Positions 21,328 through 31,370 of a stretch of DNA of 33,638 nucleotides are shown here, piece by piece. The notes under the pieces were generated by a model. It did not search any database. It was not told where the DNA came from and saw only the letters and a list, made by a program, of their open reading frames with translations. Origin of the DNA: Nemertoderma westbladi (lineage: Eukaryota > Xenacoelomorpha > Nemertodermatida > Nemertodermatidae); assembly GCA_032718475.1 (NCBI GenBank), contig JAUCBJ010006492.1, positions 1-33,638 of the forward strand, written 5' to 3'. Position 1 is the stretch's first letter, and each line of letters starts with the position of its first letter. Position numbers and translations under genes: made by a program.

Positions 21328-21537
21328 GTTAAGCGTGCCTTAGACGCTGCTGACGCTTACAAACTAGACCGGGATGTCGCCATAGAAACAGAGAAGCAAG
21401 CGAAGCGCGAGGTTTCCGGGCTGGAGGAGCTGATTGGTCGACTTGTGGAAGAGGCTGGGGTTCGTGCGAAGGATGAGGTGGATAGAGTTACTGCTGTCAG
21501 CAACGCAAATACCGATAAATTACTTACTGATATACAG
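21328..21537 (+). CDS. SCLT1: SCLT1-like coiled-coil protein, exon
   Basis: The exon is 210 bp, exactly 70 codons, phase 0 at both ends. It encodes VKRALDAADAYKLDRDVAIE, EKQAKREVSGLEELIGRLVE and AGVRAKDEVDRV. Order and pattern match the vertebrate SCLT1 segment with EEKQKEEDIEKMKETVSRF and TIRTKKEV. The acceptor is ttgaataaag with a weak pyrimidine tract and the donor is GTGAAT. The weak tract, beside the 17-bp array, may make its inclusion variable. Confidence 0.82.
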
Positions 21538-22500
21538 GTGAATGGATGTAAAATGGTATATTGTTCGCACACGATATATGATAAATATTATTTATATGAT
21601 TATATTTGATCTGGAGTTAAAAAAATATATTTAATGTAATATTTAGTGACTATGCCATATTTGCCTGGATGTGCAACGCTATTCAGTGAAACGTCTCCTC
21701 TCGAAATTTTTCTACAATAATCATAATTCGATTGAAATTTTAACCAGAGATAGTTTCACTTCCCTCATCCTTAGTTGGTGAGCCTCAATTTTCAATTTTC
21801 GCTTTACTTCAATCCCGGAGGTAACCAGTTCGACCCCACCTGGACGTCATTGCCGACTTTTCTAAGCTGTGCTTAAGTTATAATAAATAAAGTAATTTGT
21901 ATATAAAGTAAATTATAATAATGTGAAAAAATTGTCTCCGACGATATTGCACCAGTCACACCGCAGTTATTCTTCAATAAACACAGATGTTAATGGAAAA
22001 CGGATTCAGAATGCACTTAACATTTACCAGCTGGTATGGAGAGGGAGTGGGAAACATCAAACATCGTTTTTGTTATAAATTACTAAAATAGTCCTTAGTA
22101 AAATTCAATTCATATTGCAATCAATCAGATTTTATAAGAATCTGAAAGTATTGTTCAGCCTGATTATAAAAAAAACACTTCCTTTCAATCGGTAGTCATC
22201 AAAGTAAAGTAGGTACCGGTATGTTAGACCATTGATAACTGTCCATGCCGGTAACCAAACGTAAAGCATTTTTTAAAGTAAAAGGTTTAGGTCTTAATAA
22301 CCAATGAATTCATAAGCAAAAATCATATCTCATTGTATGGTTGGCATTATAGGGATTGAAATGAGTACCATAAAATGTCCCATTCCTATAACCCCCTGTA
22401 ACAGGTCGCAGGTTACTTACTGGCAATGCCTGTAACTATGGTAAGTGTAATTGCGGCTATGTAGATATCAGCGGGAATTTCAAATTATTATTATCAAGTA
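21538..22500. other. Intronic DNA without gene
   Basis: AT-rich. A B-box-like agttcgacccc near 21828 is too weak to call a tRNA or SINE. Nothing else is seen. Confidence 0.5.
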
Positions 22501-23220
22501 ATTGTTTGCCCGCATTGGTCCTGCATCATTTTGCGAGGAAACAGTCATGAGGCGGGTCCATGAAGTCCGTACCGGTACCATTATTGCTTGTTTCCTAGAC
22601 CTGCCCTGCAGGACTCCCCTGTTATCCCTCCCTAAGGTTGCCTTTTGCCCTGCTATATTGTCCACCACCTCTGATAACCCAGTCATCCACTCAGTTTGAC
22701 CTCAACATGCGTGACGCCTTGTCTGACCTGGTCGGAGATTCCATTTCCAACTGCTCGTATGACAAGTCATGACATCTAACATCCATGGGAGGACTCAGCT
22801 TACCCAAGGCAACTTCCCATGCTCCAGCCGCCCTATGTGACATCTGTCTGCCTTTCTGGGCCCCTTGCATCCCACATCTTCTCTCACATCCCTTACAATC
22901 CCCACCTACAGCCTCGCTCACATCACTGTCCCTTCTGGCCAATGAGCCCGAATGGGACATCCCACAATCTCCACTCTGCCAACCCCTGTCACCCAGCAGA
23001 AGCTCCCCCCTCTACACTCCCAAGTCACTGCATCGGCTCCAAATACTAGAGCACTGGCGAACTCCACGCTCTTACACACTCAGGGGACTGGCTGCAAGCC
23101 ATTCCATCAGACATCGTCTCCAAATACCAGAGCACTGGCGAACTCCACGCTCTTACACACTCAGGGGACTGGCTGCAAGCCATTCCATCAGAGAGCTTAA
23201 ACTAAACACTTAAACTAGAC
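22500..23220. other. GC-rich island with an 81-bp tandem duplication
   Basis: About 700 bp of unusually C-rich sequence lies in an AT-rich intron. It ends with an 81-bp direct duplication (units from 23037 and 23118) sharing gagcactggcgaactccacg. A 142-codon plus frame (22785-23213) runs through it and the duplication keeps frame (27 codons), but its Pro/Ser/His-rich product matches nothing I know. It may be a degenerate mobile element or an expressed unknown; I make no gene call. Confidence 0.5.
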
Positions 23221-24014
23221 AAGGAACTCGGGCTCTCTTACTTGGGGTTCGCGTGGCTACAAGACCTTCACCTTGCCCCTTGCTACAAACATACAGAACG
23301 AAAAGTAATGAGAGATCATTTTGTTGGATTTGTCTTATAACTCAAACTAATAACTTATATAACTTATGGGTTCCTATGAGGCTATTCTACATGCCAGATA
23401 AGAAAAAATTGTATTTTTCGCTATTTAATATTAGTTAATACTAGTTAGCAATGAAAAAAATTTGGTTGCGCTTAAAACCCTAAGGCTTTTACAGTTTTGA
23501 TTCTAATCACATGAAAGTTTTGAAAGCCATGAAAGGCATGAAAGCCAATAAAGGTTACGTATTTCTCGGTATTCTAGAACCAAGTACCTGGTACAACATA
23601 TTATTACAACAAACATAAAGCATAACAACTAGAGAGACTGGGTCTAGGGAACATAGGGTTACTAGGTAACATATTACAACAACACTAACTATTGCTAGTG
23701 CTGCCAGTAACGTAAGTTCATAATAAATTATGATTTTGTGTAAAGCCTCTTTGCATATTATATACTGAATATAAAACTGAACCATTTTTATGATGAATAA
23801 TATGAAAATCATTACACTTATGTAGATAATGCGGTAAATGCGTTTCATTGACGTAACTATGGTTTCCAGCACTAATTCCCATTTCTGATCCTATAATCAC
23901 CCTGTTATCATAACCCAAAGTGAAACTAAAGGATACTTTATGGAATGCAATGCATCAGGTAGTTCCTGAAGCTAATACAGGGATTGTAAATGTATCTGTA
24001 CTACATTTTTTTAG
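23220..24014. other. Intronic DNA without gene
   Basis: AT-rich sequence; open frames of 61-105 codons show no domain features. Nothing supported. Confidence 0.5.
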
Positions 24015-24114
24015 ACTTTGCAGTTAGAGATGAGTGACGTTAAATCTCTCCTTGAGAGAACGCGGAGGGACAAGAATACTGCCGAGAATGAAGTTGATAG
24101 GTTACGGAAACAAG
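24015..24114 (+). CDS. SCLT1: SCLT1-like coiled-coil protein, exon with two possible acceptors
   Basis: The sequence ttttttag-actttgcag offers acceptors ending at 24014 and 24023, nine bases apart and both in frame. The first adds TLQ, giving TLQLEMSDVKSLLERTRRDK, which fits the vertebrate SCLT1 pattern ALQMEC at this point. The exon continues AENEVDRLRKQ and ends one base into a codon before GTTGGT. The 24014 site follows a T-run and is preferred. Confidence 0.76.
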
Positions 24115-24283
24115 GTTGGTTAACGAATATCGTCTCTATAACACGCTTATTGAAAATATTGTATTGAAAATATGACACGATATTACGGGTCATGGTGTAT
24201 TATTTAGTTTGGCGATGCGAGACAAAAAAAGTCAATTTTTGCCGCCAATTTTTGCCGCCAATTATTACAGTTATTTTTTTCAG

Positions 24284-24398
24284 TTCAAGCAAAAGATCTT
24301 GATGAAAGCAATACCGAGTTATACGATAGGGCTGTAAACTCTGATGCCATGGCAACTGAGGCTAGATTAAAGGCAGACACATTGATTCAAACAGTCAC
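24284..24398 (+). CDS. SCLT1: SCLT1-like coiled-coil protein, exon
   Basis: A strong acceptor, ttattttttttcag, then TT completes a Val codon: VQAKDLDESNTELYDRAV and ATEARLKADTLIQTV follow. The donor GTAAGT is consensus. It leaves two bases (AC) of a Thr codon that the exon at 28239 completes. Charged, alanine-rich, coiled-coil composition. Phase and order support membership in the same gene. Confidence 0.75.
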
Positions 24399-24635
24399 GT
24401 AAGTATAATTACTGTAATAATATTATTATTAATATATTATTATAGAGTTTTATTTGTTATTAACTCTGTATGTATGTAACATAGGGTCGAACTGAGCCTT
24501 TGAAATGGCCTCCTTCAGTTGATTAAATCATTGGGGCTGTAAAAGTACTCTCTTTATTTAATAATGCACAATGGTTTAGCCATTTCTGCATAATGAGGTT
24601 CCTATCAATATAGCTAATTCATGAATGAATCACTT

Positions 24636-25070
24636 GATACTTTGTAGCTCCTTCTTGGATGTTTAATGGTTTCACATCCCGTACTACTTTAACTTTCTTC
24701 GGATCTGGTAAAAATCCTTCTTTGTTTATAATTTGTCAACAGAATTCAATTTCTGATTGAGCAAAACAACACTTCTTAATGCCTATATAGTTTGACCAGC
24801 GCTGATGTAGAGCTTATAACACTTGTCATAATTGTACAAAATGTTGCTCTTTATTTTTTGAACCAATGACAAACTCATCCATGTAAGATACTGAAACTGT
24901 CTCATGTAATGTGCTGTGTAATATGTACCACCTTTGATACATTCAAGGCATTCTTATTGGCTTCAATAAACCTATTGGTGTCAACTGAGTTAATAATGTT
25001 CGACTATCTGCATCCATCGGTAACTATGGTTATTATAGGCTTGAGCCATATCTAATTTCGTAAATAATAA
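24636..25070 (-). pseudogene. Degenerate Ty3/gypsy reverse-transcriptase fragment
   Basis: Minus-strand pieces in shifting frames read FTKLDMAQAY (about 25067-25035), DADSRTLLTQLTPIGL, SYMDEFVIGSKNKEQH (about 24888-24845), KCCFAQSEIEF (about 24775-24744) and LPDPKKVKVVRDVKP. These follow the order of a Metaviridae-type pol RT domain. The catalytic YxDD box reads YMDE, and stops and frameshifts occur, so it is a dead fossil. No LTRs were found around it. Confidence 0.82.
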
Positions 25071-25099
25071 TATTGTACATCTTCGTAATTTCTCAGACA

Positions 25100-25935
25100 T
25101 ATTCCTCCTGTGACATCAGTGGAAAATAATCCTGGATTAATTATATATTTGGTTTAGTTATTTGGTATTAGTTAGATATAGTGAGCTTTATGAATAAACA
25201 GACAGAGAGACTGACATACAGACGGATTTAATAACCCCTGTAATGAAATTGTTACCGAAATTGTGTTTTTCGTTACTGCATTCTTACATACACATTCTTA
25301 CATATACATTCTTACATATTGACAAACCCCAAACAGAAAGTTTTAAAGGCAATGGGTCATTCCACACAAACATCAACCACAATGCAATTTTCCGATGTGA
25401 AATTTTATGGTAATTCTATGGTTTTTCGATAAGGTGTTTTGTTCTCGAGTTATGGTAACTTTTATAATTTTCACTCAAAATTTCAAATTTTTTAATTTTG
25501 CTGCAGCACCACATTTGACACCAAAAAAGACCATCAAACACCCATAAATGTGCAAATATTTTGCCATTTTCGGAATCAGCGCCGAAAATTAGCCTATAGG
25601 TATCAAAACCACAAAAGTAGAATATATATTTGAAAAATTTGAAAAAATTTTCACTTTTGGTGCATGTTTGGACAGTTGTAATCAGGATGAAATTTAAATG
25701 TCATTTTTCTCGCATTGGCTTTTTTTGGGACACTTTCTCTATTTACTTTTTAACTACTCAACGGATTTTCGTTCTGTTTGCAGAATTATGTAGAGGAATA
25801 TTCCCCGCAAAATTTGTATAGACAGAATTTTGAAATTTTGTTTAAAAAAAAAAGTTATCCCATATCCCATGTCCCATGTTAAGTTTCTGGCTAACCCCTT
25901 CATGTTGGAGACAGCTGCTGTAAAGGTAAAGTACG
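25100..25935. other. Intronic AT-rich DNA without gene
   Basis: Low-complexity and A/T-rich sequence. Short frames near 25630-26024 have no recognisable features. Confidence 0.5.
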
Positions 25936-25938
25936 GAC

Positions 25939-26673
25939 GTAAAGTACGGGACAAGATATGGAAAACATGTCAAATAGAACAATCAATGTTAAAGGTGGCA
26001 CAAATCCCCATTCTGTGTTTGTGAATTACTTAAAAATACAGGCGTGTAGTCAAGGAGTATGAATACTATTGGTTTGGCGTAGCCGTCTGGGGATTTGGGA
26101 AGCCCTGTGTGTGTGTGTGAAGTGCTTCCATATCCGTGCAATGCTAACAATGCTGAAACGCCACAATGTTAAGTATTCGTCCAGTGAAACAAAACAGGAT
26201 GGTAGTTACATGGGACAGCAGCCAATGTCATAAATATTCATTCTAGAACATAATAGTCTTACATTGCAAATTGAAGTTGAGTTGTTCTATTGGTTGTCTG
26301 ACCTGTTGGCTGGGGTTTCCCTGTGACACGGCTTCCCTCTAATAATGATAACACAATGCAATATATAACTAACTGTAGTATAATTTTTCTGTGGCATACA
26401 TTCGTTTCGTACGAGTGTATTACTCAATAGTATTGTAACTGTAGCTGACTGATGTTGTTAATAATATTCTTTATATAATTAATTATAAATACCTTTGTGG
26501 CGATTGTCTATATTAATAATTTTTGCCACTTATTTTCGACTTTGAATATAATAAATCTGTTTCAAAACTTTCTTCAAAATATAAAATTAAAAAAGTAACT
26601 GGCAGTCTAGAAATGGTCGTTTGGTCAACTGGAAGGACATATACATATATTGTATGTAGCAGAATGTATCTGT

Positions 26674-26716
<43 letters not shown>

Positions 26717-27023
26717 ATACAAAGTATAGCTTTCAGCAAATAACAAATACTTAAACAGAATTGTTTCATTTTATTGAAAATTTTAATACAAATTTGTACG
26801 TGTCCCGTACTTTACTTACACTATGTAAACACCTCTGACATTTAATTCTGTTTGATTCACGCATAATTGAAGACATATTTTATAACCTGGACTCCAGTAC
26901 ATATACGTTAAGAGTGGATTAAAAGTGGATTAAGTAAAATATCAATAACCAATTCGCTTAATTTAATCAAATAAATAATTTAGTAGAAAATTCATTTTCG
27001 TACGAATGAATCCCGTACTTTAC
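25939..27023. repeat. Inverted gtaaagtacgggac motifs
   Basis: gtaaagtacgggac occurs at 25939-25952. Its reverse complement gtcccgtactttac occurs at 26802-26815, and tcccgtactttac at 27011-27023. They may mark the ends of one degenerate element, but the DNA between shows no other symmetry that I can see. Confidence 0.35.
26674..26717. repeat. (CAGA)n microsatellite
   Basis: About eleven CAGA units with one CAAA interruption. The small frames across it are repeat readings. Confidence 0.97.
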
Positions 27024-27910
27024 ATTTCTTTTCAAGTCTAGTTAGTACTCAATTATGTGCAAAATACAAGACTTTTCATTAAATTTGATTTAAAACTCCT
27101 AGAGGATAATTTTTCCATTTAATAAATACATAACATTCTAGAACGTATTATTTAAGAACAACAATGCCTACACAATCTTATTGCATAGCGACACATACAT
27201 AAATAAAATGTTCCAGAACATTAGTTATTAAATGTAATATATGGCCTGCAGTCAAGGCGTTCTAGAACTACAGTTTTGTTTTTCTAGAAATTCTTGTCTC
27301 CAGCAAACTATAATTAATAGTCTCAATGAATATTATTAACATCTCGTTGTAAATTGTAGTGGATGATTAAAAAAACAGACATATATACTTTTTTCAGTAT
27401 ATAATTGTAATCAAAAATCATTGGACTAAAGTTTGCCTGTACTACTGGAGAAAACCCCACCAATGATAGTCACCTTCTTTATATGTAAATTCTATGTTGC
27501 TAAGGAAAAAAACATGAAATTGAAAGTGATTCGCATAATTTATTTTTGTAGACTTTTTGGTCTTAACAAGATAATGTTTAAGTAACAAAAAATTAGTTTT
27601 GGATGGATTGCGAATTAGTTTTGGGTTACACCCCATTTTGTTACATTTGGGTTACATTTGGGTTACACCCCACATAGCGGCACATATACTTGGCCTCTCA
27701 ACAAGTAAGCCCTAACGGTCTTCTAATTAAATGTAAATTGATGATATCTCGAGAACCGATAATCGAATTTTAATTTTTTAATATTATTATCATTGTACAG
27801 TTTGGTGAATTGCATCCAACGATTTCATACAACACATATTTCGGATGACAGGTACCGGTGAAATCAGACTTTACCAAAAAACTGTCAAGCCAATATCAAT
27901 GTGCACAAAC
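27024..27910. other. Intronic AT-rich DNA without gene
   Basis: Nothing recognised apart from a short direct repeat gggttacatttgggttacac near 27625-27670. Confidence 0.5.
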
Positions 27911-27913
27911 ATA

Positions 27914-27980
27914 CGTCATACAGACAAACAAACAAACAAGCAGACGTTTTTTTTGACAGCAATACGGTCTTCTAATAAAA
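27914..27980 (+). repeat. Dispersed repeat copy (cagacgttttttttgacagc)
   Basis: It shares catacagacaaac, cagacgttttttttgacagc and gtcttctaataaa with the inverted copy at 32473-32544. Confidence 0.7.
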
Positions 27981-28238
27981 ATACTGTAATAAGCAAATTT
28001 CCAATATTTTATTATTATCAATAATTTATCAATCAATGTTCATTGATTGATGTTTTCTGTAATAATTACTAAAAAGAAATGCATTTATTTATTTCTTATT
28101 CGGAAATATAAATGTATGAAATATATATATATTATGTTTTATATTATATTATGTATATTATGCAGTACAGAAAATGAGGGTCACACACCCTTAGAGACAG
28201 TCGTTAGGATAATACGTTGATTATTGATTCCCTTGTAG

Positions 28239-28358
28239 AAAATTGGAAACTGAATTATATAGAGAAAAATCTGTGAAGCAATCTGAAGTGCGGGAGTTAG
28301 AAAAACGAAACGACAGACTCAGTGACGAATACAATACTTTGGTGGATGGAGAAGAACG
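28239..28358 (+). CDS. SCLT1: SCLT1-like coiled-coil protein, last visible exon
   Basis: The acceptor is cccttgtag; A completes the Thr codon, then KLETELYREKSVKQSEVREL and RNDRLSDEYNTLVDGEE follow. The donor GTATGT at 28359 leaves CG of an Arg codon, so the gene continues. It corresponds to the vertebrate SCLT1 stretch starting KQLETDSSEE. Roughly the last 150-180 residues of the family are missing; I did not find them between here and 33638. With the other eight exons about 440 codons of an expected ~690 are visible. Confidence 0.76.
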
Positions 28359-28606
28359 GTATGTTGTTGTATTGTTTTATTAATTTACTCTATAAATGGC
28401 ACATTTTTAGAAGTTTAGTTACACTGGCCTTGCTATTAACAATTACTATATTATTAAAACTGCTTAAATTGGTTGATGGTAAGAGTGATGATTAAATAGA
28501 AAAATCAGAAATTTTGAAGGATTATTTAATTTATATATATAAAAAGTAAATAATCTTATCAAATTAAGTTAATCTATAAAGAAGTAATATTATTATTATT
28601 ATTATT

Positions 28607-28678
28607 GTCTCCGTGGTGTAGTGGTTAGCATAGCTGAACGTTTATCGGGAGACGCGGGTTCGATCCCCGCTGGTGGCG
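28607..28678 (+). tRNA. Degenerate tRNA-like sequence (pseudogene or SINE head)
   Basis: A box TGGTGTAGTGG and B box GGTTCGATCCC are present. The T arm is perfect (GCGGG/CCCGC), the acceptor stem pairs 6 of 7 with G-U pairs, and the D stem is 3 bp. The anticodon stem has a mismatch and the loop (ACGTTTA) has C where U33 is expected, so the nominal anticodon GTT (Asn) is unreliable. No CCA is encoded. It is most likely a tRNA pseudogene or a pol III SINE head. Confidence 0.45.
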
Positions 28679-28831
28679 AATTCATTTTTTCCGCTCCATT
28701 TGCTATAGAGTTGGATCATCCTTAGTCCTGTTTAATTACTTAATAAATTATTATTATAGTTTTTAAAATTTAAATAAACCAAAATACATCAATTTTATAA
28801 CGAAAATTATTTTAGAATTATGAAATATAAT

Positions 28832-29262
28832 CTAAGAAATTAAACACAAGTGTTTAGCGCATTTGTGAATCGAGTATCGGAGAATTCGAACGAGATTCTT
28901 TGGGTTCTCGAGTAGTTGAACCCGATCGGCGATCTTCAGTAGATCTGCGGCCTCCACGGAACCCGATATTATTATAAGATCCGATCCCTTTTTTATCCTT
29001 GTCACCAGATCTGCCTGTCGCACTCGGTCTTTGTGGTCGAACTGCAGACAGGATTTCGAACCGTCTTCGGCCACGTAGTTGAGTTGGCCCCGTTTCGCTA
29101 AGTCGTTTAACAACGGCAGGTACATCCAACCTCCAACCCAGAGATGCTTCAAAGGGTATTTAGCGGAATTATTTGCACTGAGTTTCGCATTATGTTTATC
29201 TAGTAGACTTTCCACTCCATCCACCCATTGTCTCAGCACAGTGGTGTTAAAGCGTGTCGGAC
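28832..29262 (-). CDS. Terminal exon of an unrecognised protein gene
   Basis: Minus strand. The acceptor ATTATTGTAG ends at 29263. The exon starts with GT (split codon), then PTRFNTTVLRQWVDGVESLL, PLKHLWVGGWMYLPLLNDLA, QFDHKDRVRQADLVTRI and GSDLIIISGSVEAADLLKI, ending HLCLIS and TAG at 28834-28832. Composition is that of a globular protein: mixed charge, aromatic and hydrophobic clusters, and GC-richer than its surroundings. The shadow frame at 28854-29129 is low-quality. I do not recognise the family. The upstream exons would lie toward higher coordinates and are not evident before the 12-bp array. An ATTAAA lies near 28730. Its stop is 474 bp from the last SCLT1 exon, pointing toward it. 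Confidence 0.65.
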
Positions 29263-29299
29263 CTACAATAATTATTGGGGAATTTCATAAAAGTAAAAT

Positions 29300-29395
29300 A
29301 CATATCGACGCAAATAACAGCCGATTACTTCCAAAAAATAAAACTAGTAACCTGCTCTATTGTTACTGCTCCTAAACCTGCTCCTTTCCCAAAAT
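29300..29395 (-). repeat. Dispersed element copy
   Basis: Plus-strand text aacctgctctattg and aacctgctcctttccc, plus (minus strand) ttatttgcgtcga, match the copy at 13225-13345. Confidence 0.5.
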
Positions 29396-29507
29396 TGATA
29401 ATTTCTCATTGAGGCGATAAATTAATTAACCGAGATGGGATTTGCGTAAAGTTTCCCCCTTTTACGCGTAAATACCAGAAATACAACGTTTACGGGTGTA
29501 AACGTTA

Positions 29508-30957
29508 AGCAGACACTGGTGAAGACAGTGGTGCAGACACTGGTGCAGACAGTGGTGCAGACACTGGTGCAGACACTGGTGCAGACAGTGGTGCAGACAG
29601 TGGTGCAGACACTGGTACAGACAGTGGTGCAGACACTGTCGTAGGCAGTGGTGCAGACAGTGGTGCAGACAGTGGTGCAGACACTGGTGCAGACAGTGGT
29701 GCAGACAGTGGTGCAGACACTGGTACAGACAGTGGTGCAGACACTGTCGTAGGCAGTGGTGCAGACAGTGGTGCAGACAGTGGTGCAGACACTGGTACAG
29801 ACAGTGGTGCAGACACTGGTGCAGGCAGTGGTGCAGACAGTGGTGCAGACACTGGTACAGACAGTGGTGTAGACACTGGTGTAGCAGTGGTGCAGACACT
29901 GGTGCAGACACTGGTGCAGACAGTGGTGCAGACAGTGGTGCAGACAGTGGTACAGACAGTGGTGCAGACACTGGTGTAGGCAGTGGTGCAGACAGTGGTG
30001 CAGACAGTGGGGCAGACACTGGTACAGACAGTGGTGCAGACACTGGTGCAGGCAGTGGTGCAGACAGTGGTGCAGACACTGGTACAGACAGTGGTGTAGA
30101 CACTGGTGTAGGCAGTGGTGCAGACACTGGTGCAGACACTGGTGCAGACAGTGGTGCAGACAGTGGTGCAGACAGTGGTGCAGACACTGGTGTAGATACT
30201 GGGGCAGACACTGGTGTAGACAGTGGTGCAGACAGTGGTGCAGACACTGGTGCAGACACTGGTGCAGACACTGGTGCAGACACTGGTGCAGACACTGGTG
30301 CAGACAGTGGTGCAGACACTGGTGCAGACAGTGGTGCAGACACTGGTGCAGACAGTGGTGCAGACACTGGTGCAGACACTGGTGCAGACAGTGGTGCAGA
30401 CACTGGTGCAGACAGTGGTGCAGATACTGGTGCAGACAGTGGTGCAGACACTGGTGCAGACAGTGGTGCAGATACTGGTGCAGACAGTGGTACAGACAGT
30501 GGTGCAGACACTGGTTCAGACAGTGGTGTAGACAGTGGTGCAGACAGTGGTGCAGATAGTAGTGCAGACAGTGGTGCAGGCAGTGGTGCAGACAGTGGTG
30601 CAGACAGTGGTGCAGACAGTGGTGCAGATAGTAGTGCAGACAGTGGTTCAGACAGTAGTGCAGACAGTGGTGCAGACAGTGGTGCAGACACTGGTGCAGA
30701 CAGTGGTGCAGACACTGGTGCAGACAGTGGTGCAGACAGTGGTGCAGACACTGGTGCAGACAGTGGTGCAGACACTGGTACAGACAGTGGTGCAGATACT
30801 GGTGCAGACAGTGGTGCAGATACTGGTGCAGACAGTGGTGCAGACACTGGTGCAGACACTGGTGCAGACAGTGGTGCAGACATTGGTGCAGATAGTGGTG
30901 CAGATAGTAGTGCAGGCAGTGGTGCAGGTAGTGGTGCAGACAGTGGTGCAGACAGTA
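29508..30957 (+). repeat. 12-bp tandem array, about 120 units
   Basis: The unit is cagtggtgcaga or cactggtgcaga; nearly all variation is G or C at one position. Less common changes are gtag, gata, ggca and gtac. A period divisible by three with no stops makes all frames open, which explains the 609-codon minus frame (29422-31251) and its relatives. Blocks repeat on a larger scale, e.g. cactgtcgtaggcagtgg at 29632 and 29745. Confidence 0.97.
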
Positions 30958-31035
30958 TAGGAGCAGGTTAGAAAAGGAGCAGGTTTCAGATTGAGTATTG
31001 GGGGAACCAAAACAATAAATGTTATAGTTTTGCGG
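30957..31035 (-). repeat. Dispersed element copy
   Basis: ggagcaggtt occurs twice, then gggggaaccaaaacaataaa, the same core as at 18643 (inverted) and 13225. Confidence 0.6.
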
Positions 31036-31175
31036 GCTAAGAATTCCTGAGACCTTACTGTAGTTAGTGAATGTATATCCCCAGATGGAGACAATAACTA
31101 AATTAGCTCGTTTTATTATAATAAGCAGTGGCTCCAGTAAAGGTAAACAAATTAAACATACTCTGTATAAAGGGT

Positions 31176-31370
31176 CTTGGGACGTTAGTGCCCGCGTGAT
31201 ATTAGTGCCCGCGGGCACTAATGTCTCAGTACCTTTAGTGCCCGCGGTCACTTAGTCGCATTATCGCGGGCACTAATGTCCCATGGGACGTTAGTGCCCG
31301 CGAGACGTTAGTGCCCGCGAGACATTAGTGCCCGCGAGACATTAGTGCCCGCGAGACATTAGTGCCCGCC
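31176..31370 (-). repeat. GC-rich 17-bp repeat cluster
   Basis: The main unit is gagacattagtgcccgc, with gggacgttagtgcccgc variants. Units occur mostly in this orientation, with two inverted ones (gcgggcactaatgtc). The same words make up the cluster at 32014-32393 mainly inverted. Confidence 0.93.

Noticed and set aside
26513-26769. Short frames with CLSVCLSVCL
   Set aside because: CAGA microsatellite readings.
28398-28470. Possible SCLT1 terminal exon after cacatttttag, ending in a stop after about 18 codons
   Set aside because: The phase fits, but the product has no coiled-coil character and would truncate the protein by about 150 residues compared with the family.
29422-31251. 609-codon minus-strand open frame rich in Leu-His-Cys, plus the 473-codon and similar frames
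   Set aside because: They follow from a 12-bp repeat without stop words; every frame on both strands is open there.
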